A stretch of 64,000 bases of DNA from Scalesia atractyloides (Eukaryota; Streptophyta; Magnoliopsida; Asterales; Asteraceae), in contig CAMTDV010000013.1 of assembly GCA_947069175.1 (NCBI GenBank), positions 53,450,610 through 53,514,609 on the forward strand, given 5' to 3'. Of the stretch, positions 33,985-44,900 are shown one piece after another. The notes under the pieces were generated by a model that saw nothing but the letters and a program-made list of their open reading frames with translations, searched no databases and was not told the origin of the DNA. Numbering within the stretch: the first letter of the stretch is position 1; each line of letters begins with the position of its first letter. The translations under genes were made by a program, and so were the position numbers.

Positions 33985-34860
33985 GGGTTTCTATGCATTG
34001 TGTTAAAAGTTTTGGTCATTGTGTTTTTCAATTGAGTTTTGGTATTACGTTTTTTTTACTAGGGTTTCTATATATCTTGTTATTGAAGAACTTATAACGC
34101 AATGTATGACACAAGGTGAGTTTTCTATACATTGTGTTTAATTTTCTTGTCATTATGTTTTTTTAACTGAGTTTTGATCATTACATTAAATTTTTTACTA
34201 GGGTTTCTACACATTGTGTCATTATTAAAACCTATCACATAATGTTATTTGGGGTTTTGTCTATTGTGTTTATATTTTCAAACCTATAACACAATGTTTG
34301 ACATAATAAAAATGAGTTTTCTATACATTGTATTTAATTTTCCGGTCATTGTGTTTTTCAACTGGGTTTTAGTCATTACATTTTTACCAGGGATTCTGCA
34401 CATTGTGTTATTATCTGAACTTATAACAAAATGTTATTTTGTTTCTGTCTATTGTGTATTTATTATCAGAGCATATAACATGATGTATGACACAATAAAA
34501 TGGTTTTATATTTGGGTTTTCTATACATTATGTTATTAACTTTGATTATTGTGTTTCTCAACTGGGTGAGTTTTCTATACATTGTGTTATAGGTTCTAGT
34601 TATTGTTTTAGTCTGTTATCCATTTTGTTTATTCTGTTTGCCCATTGTGTTTTTTTTATTTTGTTGTCCATTGTGTTTAATCTGTCGCTTATTGTGTTAT
34701 AGTATGTTGTTCATTGTGTTTTTAGTCTATTGTCCATTATGTTTTAGTCTGCTATCCATTGTGTTTTATAATTAATATCAGTTATGTTTTTAGTTTACTT
34801 TCATTTGTTTTTACGTTATGTACATTGTGTTTTACGTAACTGAGTTTTCAATTTTTTTTC
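33985..34860. repeat. ~200 bp tandem repeat, diverged (TCTATACATTGTGTT family)
   Basis: TTTTCTATACATTGTGTT begins units at 34121, 34317 and 34517, with a shorter copy at 34571 and a partial one near 33985. Each unit continues through GGTCATTGTGTTTTTCAACTG and ends with TATAACACAATGTATGACAC. To about 34830 only the CATTGTGTTTT word persists. Non-coding, T-rich on the plus strand. Confidence 0.8.
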
Positions 34861-35497
34861 CAAAAATATAATAATAGAGTACTCATATTAAAGATAAAAA
34901 GACGTTCGTTTTAACGGTATAATTTTTTAAAAAGACTATGTATAAAAAGTTAAGGACATTTAAAAGAGGGGGATAGTATTTGACTTACATGTGCATTTTT
35001 TTCTCTTGGACAAATTTCCCTTTCCACTTAATCTCTCCTTAAAAACTTGTTACTCTATGATAGTTTTTTTTACTTTTCGTATTTATTTAAGATTTTGTAG
35101 AATGTCTTAACTCTCAGACATCGTAACAAAAATGGAACCGAAGAAAATGTTTAGAAAATATTTATACATGGTTATCATCTGTAACCATATTGTTACCAAC
35201 CAATCTGCACAGATAATCACGATATGTTATATTAAATGAAGAGGGAATTTTTCTATATCTAAATTACGTGTTAATTACCTATCGTCAAATTAGAAAAAAA
35301 GATAAAATTGTGGTTTTGGTTCTTATGGCTTATAGCCCATTGTAATATTTTACAAAATTCAAATATCTTGCAGTTTACATACTAAACTCCACCACAATAA
35401 CTTCATCCACCTTTTGTTAAATCATAGTCACATGAGAGATATGTGATGGACAAATACGTAATTAACCATCAAAAATTAAAGGAAACAAATATTATTT

Positions 35498-35629
35498 AAG
35501 TCCAAATCATAAGAGGCATGTTATGGGCAAGTAGCAATTTGAAGCTGTTAAATGTGTGTATATATACACACAGATTTAACAGCTTCAAATTGCTACTTGC
35601 CCATAACATGCTTCTCACAATTTGGACTT
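35498..35629. repeat. Near-perfect hairpin (~60 bp stem)
   Basis: The left arm AAGTCCAAAT...TTAACAGCTT-complement and the right arm pair over about 60 bp. A core of 38 bp (GCATGTTATGGGCAAGTAGC onward) is perfect, and the apex GTGTGTATATATACACAC extends the stem. Five mismatches lie near the base. The arm sequence is related to the repeat immediately upstream (35430-35480) and to 57690-57730. Confidence 0.9.
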
Positions 35630-35953
35630 AATGGATTCTACACGTTTTAACCTTTTGGTTTTATCATGGTGTATGTGAGATCTCGTTTTAACCTTTTGGT
35701 TTTATGGTGTATGTGAGATCTCATTTTTTAAGTAGATAATCTCACCCATCATTGACTTGCATTTGAAACGAAACCACTAGAACCCAACTTAGTCACTAGC
35801 TCCACCGGATTATCCCCATTAACCAGTCGACCGCAATGGAGAAGGCACAACCGACCAACATACTCAATGGCGATTGACGCTGATTCCTCCATCGCCGTCG
35901 CTCCGTTCTCTCTACCCCTATAATCTAGTAATTTGTCTCTCTACCCCTCACTC

Positions 35954-36280
35954 TGAAAGATTCAATTGGACCGAAAGAAGAAAACGAACACGATATTTGT
36001 GATTAACTATCACGACTCTTTTATATTTCTTATTTCCAATGATTCAAATAAAATAAGGTACAGACTCTTGCTTTTATAGCCTACGTAAACTTGCAGGAAA
36101 AGATAAACATACTATTCCTGTTTGACTTACAATAAAAGACTCAAGAGATAAACCAAAATTTGAAAAACTAATTTAAATAAACTTCGAATTTCAATTCTTC
36201 CAGTAGCCGACTTAATTGATTCAGCTTATTCCACAATTTCTTGCGCATGACTACTAGGCAAAAATTATAATGGGCCAACA
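35954..36280 (-). repeat. 3' LTR of the outer copia element
   Basis: Pairs with 56382-56710; TG...CA ends on the minus strand and the CACTC duplication outside. Confidence 0.93.
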
Positions 36281-36349
36281 ATCACCCCTCTAATTTTGGA
36301 CCAATTTCCGACAAATCTCACGCCCAAGAGATCTCTCATCTCCACGGAC

Positions 36350-39300
36350 TTAAGCCTCGATGAGGATGTCGGCTCTTTGCTCTTCTCCGCTCACATGCTC
36401 AATTTCAATCAACCCGTTTTCAACACATTCTCTTATAAAATGATATCGAGTATTAATATGTTTACTTCTACCGTGAAACACAGGATTTTTCATGAGCTCA
36501 GTTGCAAATTTATTATCGACTTTCAGTTTCACTTCGTGTACTTCCCAACCGGTTAACTCGTTCAATACATTTTGCAACCATATTGCTTGACACGCGGTTT
36601 TCGTAGCTGCTATAAATTCTGCCTCTCAAGACGATAACACAACCATCTGTTGTTTTTTACTATCCCAAGCAACCGGTCCGGTTCTGAGAATGAATACCAT
36701 ACCAGTTGTACTTTTTCCATCGTTGCGATTGGTAGTGTGACTAGTGTCGCTAAAACCCACATGTTCTTTTCCACCACCTTTGTAGTATCTAATGCCATAA
36801 TTGATTGTCCCTTTCACATATCTTCACATATCTTAATATATGCTTGATTGCTTGAAGGTGATCTTCCTTAGGAGCTGCCATGAACCTACTTACTAACCTA
36901 ACCGAAAAATTGAGATCGGGTCTAGTACGTGTCAAGTACCGTAAACAACCAACAACCTTCAAAAATATGTATCGTTCACGGCCTCTCCAACGCTTTTTTG
37001 GTTAAACTCAACTTGGGTTCCATAGGATATTTACTAGCGTTACACTCTATCATTCCCGCTAGTTCGAGCACCTTTCTCACATAGGATGATTGCTTTAACT
37101 CAGTACCATGTTCACCTTGTTTCACCTCTATACCCAAATAATACGAGAGTAACCCAAGATTAGCCATCACAAATTTTGACTCCATTTGTCTTATGAAGCC
37201 TCCAATCAGCTTCAAATTCATTCCTGTGACTAGTAAATCGTCCACATAAATTCCTATGATCAGTAAACCTTCTTTGTTGAACCATTTATAAACAACTGCT
37301 TCATATGGACATTTTTCGAAACCAAGCTCTTTCAAAGTCTGTTTCAATTTTTGGTTCCAAGCAAGCGGTGCTTGCTTTAAACTATACAAAGCCGTATCTA
37401 GACGATACACCATCTCATCGTTAACTTTTTTTACAAAACCTTGGGGTTGTCGGACATAAACTTCTTCGTTCAAAACTCCATGAAGGAACGCCAATTTCAC
37501 GTCCAAATGATGAACTTTCCAACCTTCTCGAGCTGCAATTGCAAGAATTAAGCATACTGTTTCCATCCTTGTTACGGGAGCGAATACTTCGTCGAAGTCT
37601 ACACCTTGTTCTTGAATGTAACCCCCCGCGACTATCCTTGCCTTATGTTTATAAATATCGCCTTTCGCGTCAGATTTCAATTTAAAAACCCACTTCATCC
37701 CGATAGCTTTGTGACCAGGTGGTAGCTTCGTCAAATGCAAGTCTTGTTCCGCTCGATCGAGTCAACTTCTTGTTTCTTAGCAAACAACCGTCTTGAGTCT
37801 TTCACGCTTCTTCGTACCTTGTCGGTTCTCCTTCCAACTGAAGGTTCTCAATCTCCTGCAGCATGACAAAATCATCAAAATATTTTGGTGCGTTAACTTG
37901 TCGAATGGACCTCCTCAATGGATTTTGGATAGCATTTGGATCATTCTCAGGTTCTTCACTTGCATGGGATTCATCATGTGTGAGGTTTTCATTGTTTTTA
38001 TCTTGCATGGTAGACTCATTATAGTTAACTGGTTCATGCTCACCCCATTGGTTCCAAATGTGGCATTAATTGTGTAGAAGCAATGGATGTCGCATGATTA
38101 TATTATGATGAGGAGTTGTAATGCTTTGATTGGGTACCTCAACATCGATATATACATCATCATGGCCTTCCACTACGAAGTCATTCCAAACTTGCTCACC
38201 ATTAATGTTCTATTAATATGCATGCTTCACTCACACACCTTTGTTTCATTAAATTCTACGTCTCTTGATTCCACCACTCGACCTCTTTCAATATCATAGC
38301 AGCAATGCCCTTTTGTTCCATTTGCGCATCCCAAATGCACCACAGGAATGCTACGATCATCTAGCTTCGGGATATGCAGAATTGTCACCGTTACATAAGC
38401 TTGACAACCGAAGACCTTTAGCCGATCAAGTTCAGGTTTTAAACCCGTTAAAGCTTCAAATGGAGTTTTATCCTTTAACGCCTTCGTGCCGATCCGGTTC
38501 ATCAGAAACATTGCATGTCGAACAGTCTCTCCCCACATATTTTGTGGGACTTTCATCGCCTTCATCATACTACGGTCGAACCAAGAATGGTCCGGTTTTT
38601 CTGTTCAACTACGCCATTTTGTTGTGGCGTGTACGGCGTGGTCAAGTTCCTCCTAATTCCTTCTCAATCACAATAATCAATATTGTTTTGAGGTAAACTC
38701 GCCTCTTCGATCGGTCCGAAGTGTTTTAATTTTTTAAACGAGTTTTGTTTTCGATCAACGCCTTAAACTTTTAAATATAGGGAATTTTTCATCTTTAGAC
38801 TTAATCAAATAAACCCAAGTAAACCGGCTAAAATCATCGACAAAAAGAATTAAATAGCGATTACCTCCGGGTGTTACTGGTGTAATGGGTCCGTAAATGT
38901 CCGAATATACTAGCTTAAGAGGTTGACTTGCTCGATATGTGGATTGTTTCGGGAACAGGCAATCGATGTTGCGTTCCAGCTAGGCTAGCTTCACAGATTT
39001 GTAAATTCATCTTGATAAGAGGTACTCCTTCCACCATATTTTTTGTTGTCATCTCATGCAGAACATGAAAGTTGGTATGTCCGAAACGGGCATGCCACCA
39101 CCAATCTGTTTCATTCATATGTGTTTGTAAACACACTAAGGTGACAACATCAAGTGTTACCTTATATAACCAGTTCACGGGAGCGTTATACTTTGACTAG
39201 CAATCTCCGATCCTTTCCGTAAAGCCATATAAACTTTATCCTCCATGACCACTTTGCATCCCCTCTCTGTAAGTTGCCCAAGACTTAGTATGTTACTATG

Positions 39301-39716
39301 TAACTCGGGTATAAAGTACATGTTTGTGATCACCCGTTGTTCCCAGGTTTTATATTGCAAAGTCACAGTTCCTTCCCCTTTTATTTCTACTTGCGACCCA
39401 TCACCAAATGATACTCTTCCTTCTATACGATCATCAAGTTTCCGTGAAGTGTGTTTTTACCCCGGTTATGTGATTGGAAGCGCCATTATCCAAATACCAT
39501 AAACCAGTTTTGGTTCTATAGTTTCCTGGTACGATTTTCTTTTCATTTAATAATACAAAATCCTTTTCTTGAATAGTGACGACCATTAGAAGTTGCTCAT
39601 CACCTCCGTTTTTTGCGAAATTAACTTCATTTTTTGTACCGAGTTCGGGACACTCGTTTGCATAGTGCCCAAGTTTTTGACATTTATAGCATGTTACCTT
39701 GGATTTATCTCGAAAC
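36350..39716 (-). pseudogene. Outer copia pol (protease-integrase-RT-RNase H) plus gag zinc knuckle
   Basis: Reading leftward on the minus strand: zinc knuckle CYKCQKLGHYANEC (about 39695-39650); protease start WYLDNGASNHITG (about 39500-39460); pre-integrase WWWHARFGHTNFHVLHEM; integrase C-terminal part (38568-38227: NMWGETVRHAMFLMNRIGTK, FEALTGLKPELDRLKVFGCQ); linker RRSIRQVNAPKYF; a long intact RT stretch (37740-36976) with the first catalytic Asp in HHLDVKLAFLHG and the YVDDLLVTG box; then RNase H pieces (DTSHTTNRNDGKSTTG, SKHINTRYHFIRECVENG). Several frameshifts and stops separate the blocks, and the central DDE part of integrase is poorly preserved. It cannot make a polyprotein. Confidence 0.9.
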
Positions 39717-40017
39717 TGTTGGGCTTATACTATTGAAGGTTTACACATTAGTGCTACATTTGGGCTTATTAGAGGGTTATGGGCTTTCTAGTGCCTCATG
39801 GGCCTAAGGTTGTAATTAATGGGCTAGATAATTAGTATACATATATGTATTAGGTTAATCTTTTGAGGTTAGAGAGTTATTATTGAAAAAGTTGTATCAG
39901 ACACTATTCTGGTGTATGCAAGTTGTTTTTGATTCAAGAGTTGTTCTTCATCCTAATCTTTATTTCCGTAATTGATTAGGTTTACGATGCCTGTTAGATC
40001 CGATTTTGGGACTTCCA
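39717..40017 (+). repeat. 5' LTR of the nested copia element
   Basis: Starts TGTTGGGCTTATAC and ends GGGACTTCCA. A TATA-like TATACATATATG lies at about 39835. The partner LTR has TTTTGGGC at its first bases, a point change of the terminal G. Confidence 0.92.
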
Positions 40018-40875
40018 ATTGGTATCAGAGCCTGCTGTACAATACAGGCTCTAGGTATCGCAGATTGAAGAGCTGTTCGGAATTGGAAATTGTTGTTGTT
40101 CAACCCGGATTACTGTTCAGAATTGAAGATTGCTGTGATTTGATCGGAATTGCTACTATTCCGAAGAACTCGAAGAAGGCTTGAGGATTTTGGATTCGAT
40201 ACTGTTACGGATTCCGAAGAACACGAAGAAGTTTCAAGGATTTCGGATTGGCAACTGTTGAAGATCCCGAAGAACACGAAGGAGATCATCCATCTCGGAT
40301 TGATCCCGGACTACTGTTCCTGAAAGATTTCAACAATTCAATCCGGATTGCTACTATTTCGGATACGGATCACTGTTGGTGGTTATCTTTGCAGAGAATT
40401 CGGACTACTGTTACATTCGGATAAGGACTATATTCCGGACTGATTTCATTCCGGATCAAGTTTATTCCAGATCAAGTCTCATTCCGGATTCATTCTCATT
40501 CCGGACTAAGATTCATTCCGGATTCATTTCTCATTCTGGACTAGGTTTCATTCCGGATTCATTCTCATTCCAGACTAGGTTTCATTCCGGATTTTCTCTC
40601 ATTCCAGACCAAGTTTCATTCCTGATTTCTTTATTTCGGATATACACTGCTTTCCGGATTATCATCTCGGACTTATTTCGTAATCGTCTATCTTTGATTG
40701 ATTTCGGATCTGGCTATCCCAGATTCGACCATCTTGGACTGATTTCGAATCTGCCTATCTCGGAGTTGTCTATCTCGGACACATTTATCTTGGGCACATT
40801 TTCAGATCACTGTTCATTATAAAATTCAAAATTAACTTTAATTTAATTTACTTAGTAATCTTAATAAAGTTAACC
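40018..40875 (+). other. Leader of the nested copia element
   Basis: It contains the PBS at about 40020-40031 and then roughly 850 nt without a long frame. The leader is crowded with TTCCGGA/TCCGGATT words. At 40435-40625 they form a tandem of about 34 bp units (CATTCCGGATTCATTCTCAT / TCCGGACTAGGTTT). Confidence 0.8.
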
Positions 40876-42616
40876 ATGATGAAGAGTTATATGACCGCTC
40901 AAGATTTGACCAATGCCACTTTTGCTGCACTGCAATCATAGACTCTGGCCCTCCATCAGGAATTAGATCAAGTTATTGGCACTTCAACTATGGTGCCCCG
41001 TCTGTTATATGGAGATGAGTACTATGAGTGGAAGTTCAATTTGAGCAGTATTGCAAGGCCAAAGAGCCTGGGGTGTGGAGATGTATTATGAATGGTCCTC
41101 GAATGATTGTTTATAGTACCGATCAAGATCCAGATACAAAGATTCCAAAGCCCAGTCACTTGTGGACTCTGGAAGATGTGAAAAATTACTGAAGAAGATG
41201 AAAAGGCTTCAGCTGTGTTAACAATGGCTCTTGGACCTGACATTTCTATTACGGTCAGAAATTGCAAGACCGCTAAAGAAGTGTGGAGTGAATTGCTAAA
41301 TCTTTATGAGGGAAATGCTGATATGAAGGCCAGCAGAGTAAATCAGCTGAATCAACAATTTAGCTCATTTAATCACATTTATGGGGAAACCATTGAGAAC
41401 CAGATCCGAAGATATGTGAAGCTAGTTTCTCAGATGATATCAGCTGAGATTACTCTTACCAACAATGCTATGAATAGACAACTGTTAAATTCATTACCAA
41501 AGAGTTGGGATACTGATATTGGAATGATCAAGAAGACGAAAAATCTGAATGATGTTACTCTCACAAATGATTGCAACTATTAGATCCTATGAGATAGATA
41601 ATAACTAGAGAGACATCAATCATCAGAGTAGTTTGATGGCGGCTGGCATTACAGGGCAAAATGCAGCATTAATGTCACAAAACCTGGTTTATAGCCCTCT
41701 GCAAGGAAGTTCTCACACACCGGTAGCTCAAATGTGGTGTACAGTCCTCTTGCCACACCACAGAAAACTCAGGACGTCTACGGTCTTCAGTCTCAGACTC
41801 CTACTATGATTTCTGCAGGGCAAGTTCACAATACCATGCTTAGTATCCTAACATGGTGTTCATTCCGGCCAGTCCAGCTGCAGCTCAACAAGGCGGCATT
41901 CCTCAATCTGCTGCTCCTGCACCGGCTCCTGCTCAAGCTGTGTCCAATTCTGCCTTTCTTACTAAGGAAAATGAGGATAAATTGGCCATAACTGCCTCAA
42001 TGATTAACAGCTTAAATGCCTTTTTAGCAGGTGACCTGACTCCCCCATCTATTCTTCTCACTGAAGTAGATCAAATAATGGAGGAGGATCTGGACGAGAC
42101 TGACGTGTCCTGGAATCTTGCAATGGCTGCTTTCCGTGTCAACAAGTTTCAAAAGAAGTATGGGCGGCAACCATCGTCAAATCTTAAGACTGGGCTCAAA
42201 AAAGATAAACTCAGGTGTTATAGATGTCATGAGCCAGGAGGGAGTGCAAGAAGCCGCCATCTGGATATGTGTCATCCAGAGTGGCAGACATATAGAGCAG
42301 TGACAGACAACTGGTGCCAGTCTCTCCTTCAAAGTCTACTACAAGTCCCTCAAGCAGCTCTGGCGGGAAATCAACAGCTTTGGTGGCACAACAGCACGAA
42401 GGATTCAACTGGGCAGATGCTGCAGCTCAGATGGAGACTTTGAATCTTTCTAAGAACAGCAACCACTGCATGATGGCGCAGACAATTGAGACACCTGATC
42501 TTTTGGAAATGGTAAATCGAATTCTCTGTTCAGATAGTTGTCGTGTTAAATTATCACTAATGCGTGCCCATAATTCAACTATTGTAGCTGAATATCAGCA
42601 AGCTGCATCACAGAAC
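40876..42616 (+). pseudogene. Nested copia gag, first part
   Basis: The start region MMKSYMTAQDLTNATFAAL has an in-frame stop after about 20 residues. A UBN2/copia-gag core follows (41215-41583: KEVWSELLNLYEGNADMKAS, YVKLVSQMISAEITLTNNAM, LLNSLPKSWDTDI). After frame changes comes a region with EDLDETDVSWNLAMAAFRVN and a zinc knuckle near 42216 reading CYRCHEPGGSARSRH, in which the usual His and last Cys are lost. The solo LTR at 42617 interrupts it. Confidence 0.85.
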
Positions 42617-43647
42617 TGTTACACCCTGACCCGCAGCGGAAATAAAAGTCGGGGCATAATTGGGTTTTCATCAAACCTCATGACATTTACTATGATTAAG
42701 TTTCATATTTATTAATTTAAATTTAAAAGTGAATATCCAAACACATAGAAACATACAAACACAAGAAAAATTGTTCTAGACATGATATATTTTATTTATC
42801 TTCTAAAGCCAATCCCTAAGTGTTCCTCTCCTCAGCCTGTCCACCTGTATCATGTATAAAATAAAGGTTTAGGTTAACAAAAGTTGGCGAGTGAATCTAA
42901 ATTAAACATTTAAACGAATTAGTTATATTGATTAATTTAATGAAAGTGTGCATGGACCAAATATGAGCATATGTATATATAATCTAAGCACAAACCACAT
43001 AATATCAACAATGTACACATGAGCATGATAAATGATGAATTGTGAGATCAAGGCTCAATCAAACGGAGCCGATCTAATGAGGCACGCGATGCTCAACTCG
43101 TATCCAACGAGGAACTGATGGGCCTTATGTGAATGATTGCACTGAAATGATAAAATGTAACCACATATAACAACAACAAAAAATACATACACATTAGATC
43201 ATATAATGGTGTTAGCACAAGTGTTTGAATAAATAAAATATGTAAACGACACATGATACACCCTAAATATGAATTAAAAAGGGGAATTTGTAAGGATTCA
43301 CTCACAGTGGGTGCGTTTCTTGGATTTGATAGCGATGTCACACGATTTAGGATTTAACCGACGAAGGAAACTAACCTAAATAATCACGTAATAATTCGAT
43401 AAATAAATAAATTTTTTATTTGAAGTTAATATTTTTAATTAATGCTTTTTATTAGATTTTTAGGTTTATTTTTGTGGTATTGTTATAATTCTTAAACTTT
43501 AAAAACCTTGTTTTTAAGTATTTTACATGATTTTTAAGTACTAATAATAATAAACAATATTTGGAATAAATAATATAGAATAAATAAAATAATAAAAAAC
43601 AAATGTTTGACCTTGTCAGGTCTGACCGGTCAGATCGCGTTTAATTT

Positions 43648-43720
43648 TGGCAGCGTGTGAGGTTCGAACTCGTGACCTCCCGTATACGTGCACGCAGCTC
43701 TACCAACTGAGCTACGTGTC
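43648..43720 (-). repeat. tRNA-like module 1
   Basis: The minus strand reads GACACGTAGCTCAGTTGGTA with D-arm GCTC/GAGC, a box A matching consensus, and box B GAGTTCGAACCT. The acceptor and anticodon stems pair poorly, so it is not an ordinary tRNA gene. Confidence 0.75.
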
Positions 43721-43816
43721 TAACCCGAAATAACCTCTGTTTTTATTATATACATACACTAGTTAAGTTAATTCAGCATTCATTTGTTCAAAAAGGTTTT
43801 TAAAAGTAATCGAACC

Positions 43817-43891
43817 GCTGCATAGTCCCTGTCTCGAACCTGCGACCTTTGATCTGTATTGCACCCAGCCCTACCAACTGGGCTGGGTGTC
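43817..43891 (-). repeat. tRNA-like module 2
   Basis: Minus strand GACACCCAGCCCAGTTGGTA with D-arm GCCC/GGGC, and a T-loop region CAGGTTCGAGACAGGG. It is preceded by GGGTTA like module 1. Confidence 0.7.
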
Positions 43892-43982
43892 TAACCCAGT
43901 ATAATCCGAAATTATATTATATTTATAAAGTTCTTGAAAGATGCTCTGAATGTTTCTAAAAAAATGGTTTTTATTTCAGAAA

Positions 43983-44057
43983 GCCGGACATGCATAAGAC
44001 TCGAACCCGGGACGTTTGTGTTGTGTTTGCACACAGTCCACCACTGGACTGTGTGTC
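43983..44057 (-). repeat. tRNA-like module 3
   Basis: Minus strand GACACACAGTCCAGTGGTGG with box B CGGGTTCGAGTC. It is preceded by AGGTTA as in the other two modules. Box A is more degraded. Confidence 0.65.
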
Positions 44058-44619
44058 TAACCTGTTTAAAACAACAAATTTAATTATACAAAAACTCTTA
44101 AACAAATTCATCTTCTTCATATGTTATAACCCATAAGCATGAACCAACTGTGTTTGATTTAAAACTCTGGTTTTACATTCTATACAGATAAATACAAAGT
44201 ATTAAAGGAAGAATTCAACAAAGTTATACCAGACGCACGCGGCCGTAGCGTTTTCCGATGAATTGGCGACAAAGCACTCCGGCAAAGCGAGATATGGAGA
44301 GCAGAGTATGTGTGAAGTGTTCGCGAGTTTGTGAATTCGTATGAGTGAGTTTGGAACAGAATAAAGGTCACTATTTATAGGCAAATGATGACCAAAGCTT
44401 CGGTTTTAATTTAGGAGTTTAAAACCCAATGATTTCTATCAGTTTCACAAATTAAGTTCCGATTTTCAGTTGCAATTGAAAACGGTTAAACGTCTACAAA
44501 CAAAAACGCGGATTAATTGCTCAGGTTCTTGATTTCGGCAATTACGGGTTTGATCGGTTGAATTGCAGGTTTTAACGTTGAGTTAATATAAGAGTTAGTT
44601 ATGGGTTTTAAAACAAATA

Positions 44620-44689
44620 GTGCGTGTAGCTCGGTGGTGTTTTGGTGTGAGAGTTTTTTGGGGACCCGGGTTCGAAACCCGGCTGCCCC
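44620..44689 (+). repeat. tRNA-like module 4 (opposite strand)
   Basis: GTGCGTGTAGCTCGGTGGTG with a perfect T arm CCGGG-TTCGAAA-CCCGG. The middle is T/G-rich and does not form an anticodon stem. Confidence 0.65.
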
Positions 44690-44900
44690 TTTTATTTATT
44701 TTTATTGCTTTAAGGTTTAATTATTATTTTGTTATCATTTATTTAATTCTTTAAACTTTTAATAACCATAAATTAAAGTCTATAACTTTATCACTCGTAT
44801 TAAATAACAAATTAATACGCAACGAGACATTAGATTAAATGTTTTAGTTATTTAACGAAGCGGGTTTTGAAACCTATTTTACAACGAATGTTACAAGAAC

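Larger units (their letters stand above)
42617..44895 (-). mobile_element. Solo LTR inside the nested copia gag (2.28 kb), with tRNA-like modules
   Basis: The plus strand starts TGTTACACCCTGACC and ends CGAATGTTACA. On the minus strand it runs TGTAACATTCG...GGGTCAGGGTGTAACA, like gypsy LTRs. The target duplication AGAAC is at 42612-42616 and 44896-44900. There is no internal region or second LTR. Four tRNA-like stretches lie within it: three on the minus strand about 167 bp apart, and one on the plus strand near the right end. The left third resembles the decayed LTR at 60830-62690 (GATACACCCTAAA..., GGTGAGTAAATCTAAA...). Confidence 0.85.

Noticed and set aside
43640..44060. Three genuine tRNA genes
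   Set aside because: Acceptor and anticodon stems do not pair and no sensible anticodon loop forms; they are tRNA-like repeats, not tRNA genes.
43640..44690. SINE insertions
   Set aside because: No target duplications or poly-A/T tails around the modules, and the ~167 bp tandem spacing argues for local duplication.
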